A stretch of DNA of 64,000 nucleotides from Nicotiana tabacum (GCF_000715075.1 NC_134103.1:56512230-56576229); one strand, 5' to 3'; positions 12,241 to 25,895 are shown, numbered from the stretch's first letter. The notes: generated by a model from the sequence alone, not told the origin. Numbers and translations: made by a program.

Positions 12241-15200
12241 CTTGCCTTAAAAATCTTGCATCACATCTTCTATCTCTTTCATGACCTCCTTACACAATTC
12301 GGTGAGAGCTTCACACTGACTTCTTATGAGGTTGGTACCCTTCTAACTAGCTTTATCGTGGGGTCATTATAGAATATGGTTGTTGTACTCTCTTGTACCT
12401 CTAATATTAAGAGTAATTCCACAATGTTCTTAATACGATTTCTATAATTGTCTGGGCCAATAATCAGACTCATGATTCACTTGGTTGATGTAACTCTTTA
12501 GTTTTCTCTTCCTTCTGATCAGCCTTTATGTAGTCTTAAGCTATCTTCTGATCTGCGGCTCATGAAATTTAGTTATTACTTTAGCCTTTCATGGATGCTA
12601 TGGAAAACTAGGATACAATCTTGTAATGATTCAATCCTTTCTCTATGACCGGAACCTAATTCCTTCCTTTAACTCATACCGGAGTCTTTTACTGCTGATC
12701 ATTAATCGAATAATTCCTTTCATTCCATTTCAACTTACTTCAAATGTAAGCAATTGCTTTTCCTGGTCTTTTTGCCCTCTTGTTGCGTGCATACTTAGCT
12801 TATCTGAGTTTTCACGCGTGCTAAAATTTTTGTTCAACTCATATAGTCTCGAATATTACTTTTGGTTTTACTCCACACTCATTAGCCATGGTAGGTGCCA
12901 CTTTCTTTTGGAGTGCATACAATTTTGTAGTGAGACTATTGTTACACAACCATTTCCTCCTTAAGTTACTGAGCTTAGGTTGAAGCCTTCTTCCTTACTT
13001 CCTCAACTAGTCTTTCATTGTAGTATTTAGGGAGGATCCTCTGACTCTTGTAAAACTATGAGATTATTACATTGTATACTTGACGGACCTTTTGATGTCC
13101 TTCCTTTCCTATAATTATCCGTAGTTACTTACTTCCACCCCCTTGTGCTTGTAGGGTTGCTTCTGAACTTGATATTTTGACTGACTTCCCAGTGGCACTC
13201 TCTTTTATCTCCGTAACTCTCATATGGTACCTTTAACTACCCCAACTCATATCTAAATATTTCTCAATGATCACGATGTCATAACTGCAATGCTGAATTC
13301 ACTATATTGGGTTTTACTATGTTTATCTTACACGATCTGCTGACTCGTTTGTAACCTCCTGTTTAGCCATAACTAGGCTCTTCCTGATCAATTACTAACT
13401 ACTCGTTGGCCCATTCTCATCTCAATATTTCGCGTATTCTTTCTTGGGTTATTTCCTATGCCTTAACTTACATCTCGCACTGGCTCCTTATTTATTAATA
13501 ACAGCTCGGGCAGGAACCCTTACTTCCTCTCCTTGACGTCGTAGTTGCACAATATTCTGGAATCATAGCATATCTGTAGGATTTGGATAAGTGCCATCTC
13601 ATTCCTCTTTTATTTTTTTTTTCATTCTTCCTTTACTATTCCATAGTCACTAGAACAACTTAATTTCAATTTAATGCTACATCACTCCATATTCTGAACC
13701 CTTTAGGGGAGTACTAAGAGCTGAAGACACGAGGATCTACCTATAGATGTTTTACCTCTTCATATTTGGCGTCGTTTCACAATATCAATGACCCTTACTC
13801 ACCTTGCGGCAATCCTCTGTACCAAAGATAACAAATTCCCTTACTCGCAATGGTGACACATAGTGCAACTGGCACATACAATCCCTTAAGCTTAACTTTG
13901 CTCATATTGCTTGCTTTAGGAAAGCGTCTTCCTGAATGACCATTTTTTGAATTTCTCATGAATCGTCATTTGTTGTCCATTCTATTATCGTCGGAACGCA
14001 AATCTGAAATTCTCATGATGCTGACTAATATCAAGTCACTCAGTCCCTAATTCATGTTTAGTTTATCTTGTTCACCAGCCCATACTGATTTCTATTATTC
14101 TGGGGTCTAACTTTTCCTTCCGGTAGTTGCATTGGAGTCACGAACTTATTTTTCGAAGTGAGGATATGACTTTATGGCCTATACTCTTTTGTTGTCCCAA
14201 GACCTGTCACCTCTCATTTTTTTCCCTTCACTTGACTATAGACTCTGTAATACTATCATTTTTTTGATCTATCGTTGTCATCCATGTACCACATTTTACT
14301 CATACTGCTCCATTAACTCTCTTCTTATTTTCCTGCTAACATTTCTGTCTATCACTTTATTCTAAAAACTCGAACAAAACATTCTTTTGCTTTTAGCCCC
14401 TCTTGCTCCATCCATTGGCTCCTCGAATTGCCTAACATTCTCTTTCTTCCAGAGATGGGAGCCACACTAAGGTAATATTTATCCCTTCCAGGCTTCCAGT
14501 GCTTATCTTTGTAGTACTCATATCTAGCTGTACTATTTTAGGGTGCACCATCGAGGTGTCTCACAAGGAGATCCATTACCACGCTTGCTCTATCCTTCGG
14601 AAACGTCAACTAACTCTACCAATCCATCCACTATTTTGGGTTACTCTATCCCCAGCTGGATCCTGATAACTCGTCCTTCTCTTAAACTGTGTCTGTTAGC
14701 TCCCATAGGGCATAACTGAGATCGATGTGGCTGATTGTACATACATCTGTCACTGTTGAAGGTAACTCAAAATGCTTATATCTCCCTTTCTGAATGGTAA
14801 ATAAAGATAATCTTTTATTAACTGGATACCTCGTACCTTTTTTCATCTTGCTTCTTTTACTTCTTGAAACTAGCATTTATCTTCTGAATCTCTCATTGTC
14901 TTTCACCATAAAGGTGGATAAATATTCTTGCCTTAAGGTTCCTTATCAAGAGGCTTACACGTCTTAGTGTACACATGATCGGCTGAATACCTCATATTTA
15001 TCCATCATAAGCATGGTGCAAAAATTGAGTTCCTCTGACTCAACTCTTCCACAGCTATATCTCCTACCAACCGTCTTTCTGGATGTAGGCATCATTGTAT
15101 TACGAATAAGATAGAGTTTAGGAAATTGAGTTCTTACAACTGAGCTCTACCACACGATCAAGAGTAAGAAGAAAGAGTGACAATCCTAAATGCCCTGTAG

Positions 15201-15300
15201 CCTCTTGCTTATAAGTGTGGTGCACGACACACCCAAAAATAAGACTCTACTAGACACGGCTTGTAGACTTCCTAGGACAGAACTGCTCTGATACCACTTT
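12241..15300 (-). mobile_element. R4: non-coding internal region (Fam-B-like element)
   Basis: About 3.06 kb with no retroelement domain in any frame, lying between the broken R3 gag and a primer site plus 5' LTR. The element-sense strand is A-rich (the plus strand is conspicuously T-rich), as is common for retroelement RNA. The last 200 bases match the internal region of R9 (33170-33330) in reverse complement, which ties R4 to Fam-B. The 3' half of the element and its 3' LTR are absent. The 112-residue ORF at 12626-12964 on the plus strand shows no recognisable domain and I do not count it as a gene. Confidence 0.65.
15285..15296 (-). other. Primer binding site of R4
   Basis: Element-sense TGGTATCAGAGC is an exact match to the 12-base initiator tRNA-Met primer site, four bases from the LTR edge. 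Confidence 0.9.
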
Positions 15301-17269
15301 TGTCACGACCCAAGCCGATGGGCCGCGACGGGTACCCGGTACCTTACTCAACCGAATACCAATGTAACGTATCTTTCTTATTACATTATCATATACACGT
15401 GACATACGGCCCTAATAGGCCAACATCATCATTTAGAAACTCAAAACATAGGCCGACAAGGCCGTACAATCTTTCACGTACATGACATATGTCTACAAGC
15501 CTCTAAGAGTACATAAATATCATAAAGGTCGGGACAGGGCCCCGCCATACTAATCAGTACATGTCCTAATCATACTGACCACATAAGCAACCCCGGAACA
15601 AATGGAGTGCACCAACATCTTCCGCTGAGCTAATCGCCTACTTGGAGGACTCTAGACCTGTCTATCAAGACCTGCGGGCATAAAATGCAGCATCCCCATG
15701 CAAAAGGGATGTCAGTACAAATAATGTACCGAGTATGTAAGGAATGAAAATCAGTAAATAATAGACATGAGAGAAACATGGAGTAAAAGACTCAACATGT
15801 GCGTCTGCATAGCTCTGTGAATCATTTCATTTTTAAAACATCATCAAGCCTCTGAGGGCATCCCATCATATCATTTCGGCCACTGTGGGCAAACCATCAA
15901 CGTATACCAGCTGATCAGGTGGTGGTGCGTATATAACGCCATAACTTTTTCTCATATCCCATATACATATAATATACATATATACGCGTATATAACGCCA
16001 TCTGGTCATGGGTCAATGTATATGTATAAATGCATGAAATGCATAAGAAATACATTAATAATATTTTCTCGGAATGTCATAAAAATAATATGCCTGTCGG
16101 ATAAATTTTATCAAATACGTATTTTTCTGAGACCCATGAACAGATGATAAAATAATATGACACGTGGGGAATCAAGAACATAAGCATCTCTAATATTTCT
16201 ATGAATAGAGTCATGTATGGAAATTGTGCATTTTCTCGTTTCGTTTGTGTCGTATGGATCATGCCAAAAGATATAAGGGATAGCCTTAACATACTTAAAC
16301 CGATTCTCTTAGAATTTGCAATTCACGCTTTAAAGAATCAACAACCAACGTTATCTAATTTTGGTATGGAATTGTTTTGCTCTTTGAAGAACTCACAACC
16401 AGCCACTTTCTATAAGAGATTCCATTGATTTGTAATGTACACATGAATGACATCTCACGTTTAGAAAGAACTCACGTTCGTAATAAGAGATTGATTTGTA
16501 CACATAATTGATTTGAAATAAGAGATTCCATTGATTTGTAATGTACACATAAATGGCATCTCAAGTTTAGAAAGAACTCACGTTCGTAATAAGAGATTGA
16601 TTTGTAAGAACTCATGTTAAGCCTTTAGAAACTCACAATAAGATAGCATCTTATGTCTTACTAATTGTAAAAAGTCTTTAGTGGGTGTGGCCCACTTAGT
16701 TGATGAGTAAGCCACTTAATCCTCTAAATTTGCCACCTATGTAAGACTTAATAGTCACTTTAAGAGTGATAGGGGATGCTACCATGTTTTTGTGGAGTTA
16801 AGCCATCAAAATCATTAATTATCCAAAGATTTTAATTAATATCCCACTAAAAATTATTAATTACCCAATTATCCACATAATTAAGAATTATCTCAACTTA
16901 CTTAAAATACTACCCACTCTTAACTTACCTTGTACACCTTACTATCATGGTCATGTAGTACCTTGTATGGCACTAGTTCATAAATACCGGATATTATAGC
17001 TCGGATCGTATTTTATCCCAAATTGTCAATTTTTGACGAAACTCATTTTTTTCGATTCGCTTATCCTCTCATTGTCACGAATTTACTTATCACTTGCTTG
17101 AAATAGCATAATACTTATAACCTCAAAAATAATCTCACCCTCGAGCTTACGTCAATTAACTTACGACGAAACTTTAACGTCTTAAAATTTGGGATGTAAC
17201 ATCTCATTTTCGAGCTTATATCAATTTACTTATAGCGTACTTCCACGTACTAAAATATGGGGTGTAACA
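15301..17269 (-). repeat. R4 5' LTR
   Basis: It runs from TGTCACGACCC to GGTGTAACA. The central part (about 15880-16330) is clearly related, inverted, to the R9 LTRs at 30000-30480: the 'ctgatcaggtggtggtgcg' block, an AT-rich microsatellite zone, and the 'tttcgtttgtgtcgtatgg' block. Short internal duplications occur (16430-16620, 'aagagattgatttgta' and neighbours). No protein-coding content. Confidence 0.75.
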
Positions 17270-19638
17270 GTAAGGCCCCGTGAAATATTTACCTAAAACA
17301 CGAGGTTTTGTGATGTCTAGGTGGATTTATGCGTTAATGATTGTAGAAATTCTTCGCGGCGTTTGGGTTGAAAAGTGCGTTGGGGAGTTGAAGGAATCGT
17401 GTTGCAGACTATGGTATTTCAGCGGTCCACTATGTGACCGAAAAATCACTCTGCAGGCCGCAGATCAGTCGCAGAGTGAAGCAGAAACTTGAGCTAAATT
17501 TTGAGGTCCATTATACGGCCGCAGAACAGTTTTGCGGGCCGCAGATCCCATCATAGAATCAACATGAGAAATTTTGGAAGGAGGTTGTACGGTCCATTAT
17601 GCGACCGCAGAATTGGTCTGCGGACCGCTGACCAGTCTCAGAATGAGGCAGAATCGCCCAGTTCCAGAGGGAAATTGTGCGGTCCATTTTTGCGAACCGC
17701 AGAAACATTATGTGGTCGCATATGCGACCGCAGATCTGCCTCGGGGCTTCAATTTTTCTAATTTTTAACCCGACTCTATTTTGATATATTGAAGTAGAGG
17801 GACTCTTTTGAAGCAAAAATCTGATATTTTAGAGAGAAGTGAGAGTGTTCTAGAGAGAGGGGGAACCCTAGGCTAATTGTTCATCAATCCTTGCTCAAGA
17901 CTTGGAGAATTCACAAGGAAAACTCACAAGGTCTTCATCCAAGAGGTAAGGTTCAAACCCTAGTCTTCAATTTTGAGTTTGGGTATAAGATGGGTAATTT
18001 GGGAGTATGATTTTTGGGTGTGGGAGTTGTAATTTATGCATGCATGTAGCTATCAGGATGGTGGGGAGGAAATTTAACTAGTATGAGTAAAATCTTGGTG
18101 TTGAATTAGTTTTGGAGTGAATAAAATCTTGTGGAAGAACTTTGTAATCAAATTCGCACACCTAGTGTTTGATAAAATGCTCCAATGAGCTGATATCATG
18201 AATATCTTCCTAATTTGTGTTCAATTTTGCTATGTCTCTAAATAGATCGAAGTTGCTAGGATTTTCGGAACTATATAGTGAATTAAGGGAAGCTCAAAGC
18301 GAGGTATGACGGCTAAACTCTTTTTCTGGTATTGGAATTCTCGTGTTATTACAAAACTCCATCGTGTAAAGTTCGGACATGGAATGCTATTGATTTGGAG
18401 TATTCAAACTAGTAGAATAGATGCCAGATTGGCATAACATGTTAAACCCTCGTGTGTTAATGATTCTCTATTTTTGACTTAATCATGTTATACCCCTTAG
18501 GGAAGAAGATCTTGTATTAAATCAATGTGATTAAACACTTATTTCTCATATGATGAAACTTTATGAATTTGCACTTGCTAAGGCCAAAGGTGCCAAACAG
18601 TTAATTAAAAGGGAACTCTTCTGTATATATTATTATCATTTTGGGAACTCGAGATGTGACATTATGGTTACACCTCCACCCACATACGTTGGGGTGAGGC
18701 GGCGGGACCGCTTTGTGTAGAGCTGTGGTATTATGATTACACCTCCACCAACATGTGTTAGGGTGAGGCGGCGTGGCCACTTTGTGTATAGTTATGGTAT
18801 TGTGAATATACCTCCAACTGCATACATTGGGGTGAGGCGGCGGGGCCGCTTTGTGTAGAGTTCTGGTATTGTGATTGCACCAGCACCCGCATACATTGGG
18901 GTGAGGCGACAAGGCCGCTCTATGTAAAGGTAGTTGTAGAGGATTTCCGACTTGAAATTTATAAGTGTTATTAGAAGTTCTTAATAAATCTATTTTGACT
19001 TTTATATCTATATAAGCCCTATGATTGTTACCATGAATCATCATATTCATGTTGTATTTCTAAGTCCTTGAATAGGTGTTTTGATTTTCATACTAGTACT
19101 ATTCGACATGTACTAATATTCCTTTTGTCGGGGGCGCTGCATCTTTAATGGATGCAGGTGGTTCCACAGCGGGAGGCATTGACCAGTGATAGCGGTACAT
19201 TTTTTTCCAGCTGACTTGGTGAGCCCCCCTTCATTCCGGGGTTATGCATCTTTTGTTCCGTGTGTATTATGTTTTGAGGTATAGCCGGAGCGTTGTTGCC
19301 GGCACCATCATTGTACTCTTTTATATCTATTAGAGACTCCGTAGACATAGTGTGGGTTGTGTATTAGTGTGGGAAAGTTAAACTAAAGATGTCGTAAATG
19401 TATCTCATGCTTCCAGTGTAAAACTATGGTTGTGAAATGTATTATTTTGGAGACTTATAAATGAAGTAACTAATGTTGATGGAACTAGTGTTGTTCATGA
19501 ACCTCTCGTGGTATTAATTAATGACGTTCATATTCTCTTTATTTATGGGTGAGTTGGGTAGAAGGAAATCCAATAGGCTTGCTCAGCCGCGTTATCTCGG
19601 TTGAGCACCGGTCGCGCTCCCCGAGGTCGGGAGTGACA
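17270..19638 (+). mobile_element. R5: lone plus-strand Fam-A LTR
   Basis: It starts GTAAGGCCCCG, with the leading TG altered, and ends TCGGGAGTGACA. This is the reverse complement orientation of the other Fam-A LTRs. It includes the palindrome cluster (17400-17745), a tandem array (18660-18930) and the 'gggggcgctgcatc' block near 19130. No primer site or coding region adjoins either end. The flanks (tgtaaca / cccaa) give no target duplication, so the ends were probably trimmed or the neighbours rearranged. Confidence 0.75.
18660..18930 (+). repeat. Tandem array of an ~80-bp unit in the R5 LTR
   Basis: Four diverged copies with the core 'ggggtgaggcggcggggcc' and 'ctttgtgtag', spaced about 75-85 bases. 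The same unit, inverted, forms seven copies in the R13 LTR (61420-61925). R2, R3 and R8 LTRs carry a different unit in this part of the LTR. Confidence 0.85.
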
Positions 19639-21226
19639 CCCAAGGCCCATAAGCCGTTGTATTCCCTCTTAGCACCCCCAAAGTAACACAATCGAGACAC
19701 CCACTCTGAAGAGACCTTATATGAAGCTTAAACGGTTTCCTTTACCTTTCTGAAACTAAAATGTAGAATCCATAATGATATAGAGTACCACGAATCTCGA
19801 CACCCACCCAATGCGAATCCCAGATTCTAGCCATATACAAATCCGAAAAATTCTCAATTGCCACATATAAATCTTGAATCCATTAGAACCTTCTCCAAAG
19901 TCTTCCACTCTGCTCAGATCTCAATTGCACCACCCAAACGAACGAACGACCTGTGCCCCATTAGCACAACAATACCCAAAGAAGTAACCCCGTCTTAACG
20001 CAACCAAGCAAATTCCTACTCCATGCGCACTACATCCTTTACGAATAATAGCTCAAACTCAATCATTCCATGATTCCGATATACCCATAAAGTGTAATAC
20101 ACCATGCATCTAGAAATTTCCTTGCTTAAGATAATCGATCCACAAGTATGCCTCGGATCAAAACCAATACAACACGTAACCATGCAAACAAATCATCGAT
20201 AGCAGACTCCCTCACTTGGCTCAAAGCCATAAATCAAAACACTCGATAACTCACAATGCCCATGCCATAATACCGCAGTGAAATTCAACTAAAACCTTCA
20301 TGAGCTCATGTGACCCAAACCATATAGTACCTTAAATCATCTGCTAAGCTCGCATTCATCCTCGTGACGGTCATGTCAACTTTCTCAACAAATCCAAACT
20401 CAAATCGCAACACATATACCCACTGGTAGAAAAGATAGCATTCACACAACATCATAGGAATCACACATCAGTGGATTGTCCCCAGGTGATAACCCACCTA
20501 CTTAACCTCAAACTTACATCTCTATATAACCTTCCACAACCACAACTAATACGCAGTCACTTAATCTCCCCGAGTCTGAACTCATCAACAAGATATGAAA
20601 ATCTACTTCATTCCACAAATGCAATAACATGAAAGAATCTTTCAAAAACCTTCATAACTCAAGACAGTATGACACATCCACAGAAATTGAGCATCAAATA
20701 GTCCTTTTCGCATATCACACACACTCTTCTCAATACATTCAAACCATTTGAACACTTACCGCAGTCAATTCCTACTCATCATATAGCCATCCAACCATTC
20801 ACCGAGACACCAGTCCCACTCATAGGAACACCACCGGACATAGAAGTCCAAAAGCACATGTTCACATAATTAAAACAACCGAGCCTAAGTTGCGGTCCAA
20901 ACCTGGCCTCAAGTCCTTTTGACTGGCCCATCACCAAAACACATAAAACATATTTCGCATCTCAACCATGGAATCCACAAGTAGTCGATGTATAGCTGAT
21001 ACCGAGCACTCGCATGTGCATACGAGTGAGTGGAAGAAATTCAAAGAGATACACTTCAAGCTGAATCGATGCCGCATAATAAGGAAATAAAGATGGGAAG
21101 TTTATCCTAAATGCCATGTAGCCTCTCGAAGATAGGTATGGACGTCATCATACCGATCCGCAAGGCTCTAATAGACATTTGCTCATGACTCGTAGGACAT
21201 ATGAACCTATGGATCTGATACCAACT
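19639..21226 (-). mobile_element. R6: non-coding internal region (Fam-E)
   Basis: The 5' side of a second copy of the R1 element type. Its right two-thirds align with 1-915. It contains no protein-like frame over 1.6 kb. The left boundary abuts R5, so the rest of the element is missing. Confidence 0.7.
21212..21223 (-). other. Primer binding site of R6
   Basis: Element-sense TGGTATCAGATC matches 11 of 12 bases of the initiator tRNA-Met primer site, next to the LTR edge at 21227. Confidence 0.85.
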
Positions 21227-22227
21227 TGTCACGACCCAAAATCTAACAGTCATGATGGCACCTAACCCAACCCGCTAGGTAAGCCAAATAGCAACAATCC
21301 TATTCAAATGAGATTTAACTGAGAAAATAAATAATGAAATAACTGAGCTTTTATACAAAATCCCAAGGACTAATAGTACAAATCATGAGCTGCTAAGATT
21401 TAGAGTTTACAAATCTGGTATCAAATATACATGAACAAATTAATAATTCTAAAGCTACCAAGAACAAGAGGCAGCTATGACCCAAACACAGGTACGTCTT
21501 CAATGCCAGCTCCTGCCATACACATCAATATCAACATCCAAAATCTGCATACAAGGTGCACAAGTGTAGTATGAGTACAGCCGACCCCATGTATTTAATA
21601 AGTAACAACCCTAACCTTAGGTTGAAAGCAGTGACGAAATTGGACAACGGTCAGGGTCCATCACCAATATCCAACCTCAACTCATAACAATATAATAAAA
21701 GTAGTACAAGAAACAACTCAAAGATATGGTGCTTAGCTCATTCACAGTTACAGAAAAATAGGTATTCTTTTCAAGTATAACAGTAAAACCCAAAGCTTTC
21801 ACCGAAATCACCAAAATATGAGTATATCATAAAACTTTGATTTTTTCCCAAAAGCTTTTAAAAGCAGGTAAGATATTTCATTATCAGATAACATGAGGAA
21901 AGTACACCTTTATGCTTACATGTCAATATGCATGTCAAGTCATCAATTATCATATGCCGTCTAGCATGAGGAATATACATCTCAATGCCTACATGTCAAA
22001 TGTACATGTCAGATCATGAATGTCACAATACCATATAGCATGAGGGAAATGCATCTTTATGCCTACATTCCAAGTATGCATGTCAAATAAATGATTTCAC
22101 GATGATATTCCCAGGTACTCTCGCCCTCAACATACTCAAATTGTCTGCCTCAAATGCCCACTTCATCACACACACACAATCACTCAGCACTGTACGAGTG
22201 TCTGGCATCAATACCCCTTACCAAAGC

Positions 22228-22287
<60 letters not shown>

Positions 22288-22615
22288 TCATGTCTACGCT
22301 CACTGCTGGTATGTCAGACTCCGTAGAGGCGGATGCTGCCCAAGCGCTAATATAAGCTAACATGGCCTGCTACGGCGTGTAACCCGATCACATCAACAAA
22401 AATAAACCTATAAGGCATGTTGCGGTGTGCAGCCCGATCCGTATAATAATAACATATATAAAGCCAATATGGCCTGCTGCAGCGTGCAGCCCGATCCCAT
22501 AATCATCACTCACAATCAGGCCCTCAGCCTCACTCTGTCATCAATTTCTCCAATCTCTCAGGCTCGCGAATGTCATGCCAATCATCCCAAACAATGATAA
22601 CATGATGTGACAACA
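21227..22615 (-). repeat. R6 5' LTR, complete (Fam-E)
   Basis: A 1389-bp LTR from TGTCACGACCC to GTGACAACA, which in sense orientation is TGTTGTCAC ... GTGACA. It has an (AT)n run at 22229-22286 and three degenerate copies of a 'gcctgctgcagcgtgcagcccgat'-like block between 22360 and 22495. Its R1 counterpart is split by R2 and cut by R3. Confidence 0.8.
22229..22286. repeat. (AT)n microsatellite
   Basis: About 28 TA units in the R6 LTR. The overlapping small ORFs here are artefacts of the repeat. Confidence 0.95.
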
Positions 22616-23408
22616 TGTCACGACCCCAAACTCCCTCCGTAGGATGTCGTGATGGCACCTAGTCTCTAAGACTAGGTAAGCCGATTACTATAACAACTAA
22701 ACTAATTATTAACAATGCTAATTTGAAACAGAGTTTAATATGAATACTGATACAGGAACGAAATGAGCCTATGCGGCAAGAATCATAACAATCTCCCAAG
22801 ACTGGTAATACAGAGTCACGAACTCTAGTTAAGTACATGGAAAGATCGAAATACAACATTGTTCAAGAGACAATCTGACAGTACAATATAAGGAAAGGAC
22901 TCCAAGGGACTGTGATGACCAAATAACTCTACCTTGAATTCTTGTGATCAACAAGCTAACTTCGCCCGAGTCCGATATCTCCAATACCTGGCTCTGCACA
23001 GAAATCTGCAGAAGTGTAGTATGAGTACACCACGGTCGGTACCCAGTAAATATCAAGACTAACCTCGGTGGAGTAGTGACGGGGTACAAGTCAAGACACT
23101 CACTAGACAAAATAACATGTGCAGTATAGAAGTATAAAGCCAATAATGGAAAGGAGGAATCAGTAAATGGCAACAAGAATCAACATGTGATATAAACATT
23201 AAGGCAATACAAACACCGTGAAAGTACCGTTGAAACCAAATAAGGAACACAATGACAACCAATAAATCAAGCCTTTCTAACACAAGGTTCACAACGAAAT
23301 CACTCAGTAATACTTCATCTCTTAGTCACAAGTCACGGGTCTCAACCCACCATCATATACTCACAGCACCTCGAGCCCACATCTTGAATCACAATCGCAT
23401 GAACAACT
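22616..23408 (-). repeat. R7: partial LTR of a further family
   Basis: It begins TGTCACGACCCC immediately after the R6 LTR end and has the general character of a minus-strand gypsy LTR (the 'gatggcacctagtctctaagactaggtaagcc' palindromic start). It is cut at 23409 by the R8 3' LTR, and the continuation is not found in the window. The three overlapping minus-strand ORFs here (22659-23292) match no domain I know. Confidence 0.55.
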
Positions 23409-25878
23409 TGTCACGCCCCATCCTCAGGAAGCGCGACTGGCACTCAACCGAGTAAACCTGGCCGAGCAAGCCTGTTAGATACTTTCTACCCAATTAACCC
23501 ATGATCAAGAGAAGACGTGATTTTATTAATTATACAGTAGGAATCTCATTCATACAATCCTAAATCATTTCATTAGTCATTGCGCTTTTAAGTCCCAAAA
23601 TACACATTTTTTAAAGTTCAAGTGGAACAAGTGATCAAATACAAAATAACTTGTTTAACATTCCCAACACCCATATACAACCCACATAGTGTCTACGGAG
23701 CCTCTAAAGATACAAAAGAGACTAAAGATGGTGTCGGCAACAAGGCTCCGGCTATAACTCAAAAGTGACCATAATATATAAAAACAAAAGGTACAATACA
23801 TGACCGCGGAATGAATTGGGGCTCACCGAGTCCACTGAGAAGAGGATGTAGCACTATCTGTGGTCCGCACTGTCTGCTATGTAACCACCTGCATCTATTT
23901 AAAGATGCAGTGCCCCCAGCAAAAGGGACGTTAATACCGTCGAATAGCACTAGTATGTATAGCTAAACACCAACTCAATAGAATGAATAATAATACAAGA
24001 AGAACAATCAAGAATTCAATAAGGGCTTCAAATAATGGTAAAACAACAAGTTAAGGATCATATACATTTTCAAGACAATTTCCCTATTACTAGGTTGGGT
24101 GACCTTTAGTACCGATGTTCCACAATTCACAATACCTCCGTATTCCTACACGGAGTCCGATCATGGCCCGATCGGCTAAGCCGCCTCACCTAAGACATTA
24201 CCAATATTTTATTATAACTTTCTAGCACAGTACCACCATGTGTGCGGTATGGCGTCCGATCACGGCCCAATCGGCTAGGCCATCTCATTTGAGACATCAA
24301 CCATTTTCACAATTTTATCCACAATACCACCGTGTTCTTACACAGAGTCCGAGCTCGGCCCGATCGGCTAGGCCATCTCATTTGAGACATTACCTTTTTT
24401 AGTCAATCATCTCACATCGTACTTCTTTCATGTACTTTCGATTCATTGGCACTAGTGATTACAATTACAAAATCATTCTTGGCACTTGGCCGTATTTCAT
24501 AGTTCCAGACACCTTTTCCATATTCAATATCATTATCAAAATCAAGAAGGATCCCAATTCAAGATATTAAATTCACATATGAGCAATTTGGGAATCTTAG
24601 GCACATAGAGACTTTTCATACAATTTGGCATAACAACCTTTATTTCGATCTTGACATGAGGTCTTAACAATTCTAACACATATTCCACATTTTTAAACAC
24701 ATCCTCAATGACAATATAACATAATGAAGCATTTAGAATAAATATTGAACTTACATCCTTCAACACAAAAATATTAGAAATCGCCAATTCTATAATGATC
24801 AAGGCCTTACTCCAATTACATGGTCACCGTGGGGTTCGATTCTAAGAAGAAGGGGGTTTAGCCAACATACCTCAATTGAGATCCTTAAAACTCTAAGATG
24901 TTTCGGAATATTAGCCACTTCAATCTATTTTTAGAATATAACAAAATTAAACCAAAATTAGGAGGATGAACATTATTTTAGCTCATTTGAGCATATTAGC
25001 AAACACTAGGTGAACATCAATGCCTTAAGGCCCTTTTCTTTGTGGAGGATTCCATCTTTCCCCAACCCATTCTCTGTCATTTTTAGCTCAAAATCTACCC
25101 ACATATTACAAGGATACATGCATGCAAAGTAAGCACTCCCATCCCCATGAATTACCTTACTAATGGCTCATTCTAGTTACATTTTAAAATTAAGAGTTTG
25201 GGTGATAGAATCTTACCTCTTAGGAAGAAGACCTAGGTGCCTCTCTTGATAATCTTCAAGATTCTAAGTGAGAATTGGAGAGCAATGTGATGAAGATCAC
25301 TTCTCCCTCTAGGACCCTCTCTCTCACTCTAAAAATATCAGAAAATATGATCAAAATGGTCCATTGGATATGTGTTAACGAAATAGTGTCGGGTTTAAAA
25401 ACCCTAAAAATGAAACTCCGGAACGGGTTTTGCGGTCGCATATGTGACCGCATAATGGTTATGCGGTCCGCATAATGACCGCAAAAATGGTGGGCCAGAA
25501 CTGGAAAAGAACTGATTTGGTATGCGGTCACTATGCGGCCCGAACGGTTCTGCGGTTGCATAATACACCGCAGAACTTCCCTCCGAAAAATCCCAAGGCG
25601 GGATATTCGACAAGAATGCGGCCCGCGAAATGGTTATGCAATCTCATAATGACCGCAAAATTGGGCATCAAAATGCCCTAGAAATCTGCCCCACTCTGCG
25701 ACCAGTCTGCGGTCCGCAGAGTCGTTCTATGGCCGCAGAATGGGCCGCAGAAGTGCATACTTCTGCCCAACATTTTTCTTCAACTCCCAGCGCACTGTTC
25801 AATCCAAAAAGTCTGATCATTCTTGGGTTTGGCATCACGGAACCCGGGTTTTTAGGAAACATTTTACGGGGCCTTACA
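23409..25878 (-). repeat. R8 3' LTR, complete (Fam-A)
   Basis: 2470 bp from TGTCACGCCCC to GGGGCCTTACA. It has three copies of a 'ggcccgatcggctaagcc' repeat (24120-24390) and the palindrome cluster at 25428-25765. It is the best reference copy of the family because both ends are present and the polypurine tract follows. Confidence 0.9.
25428..25765. repeat. GC-rich palindrome cluster in the R8 LTR
   Basis: Repeated TGCGGTCGCA, TGCGGTCCGCA and TGCGGCCCGC-like motifs, many paired with a nearby inverted partner. In sense orientation it lies roughly 110-450 bases from the start of U3. Confidence 0.8.
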
Positions 25879-25894
25879 TCCTCCCCCACTTAAG
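25879..25894 (-). other. Polypurine tract of R8
   Basis: Element-sense CTTAAGTGGGGGAGGA directly abuts the LTR start TGTAAGGCCCC. It is the expected plus-strand DNA primer. An AGGA-loop hairpin follows one base upstream in sense (25896-25913). Confidence 0.9.
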
Positions 25895-25895
25895 A

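Noticed and set aside
12626..12964. 112-codon plus-strand ORF in R4
   Set aside because: Antisense to the element, Phe/Leu/Ser-rich from T-rich sequence, no domain, no second copy to support it.
17260..17275. Target duplication joining R4 LTR and R5 LTR
   Set aside because: The bases flanking R5 (tgtaaca and cccaa) do not match, so simple insertion cannot be shown.
18601..19050. 149-codon minus-strand ORF with His/Pro-rich repeats (HPNVCGWRCNHN)
   Set aside because: A translation of the R5 tandem array. Finger-like C/H spacing appears, but only as a by-product of the repeat, and the frame is not conserved in R13.
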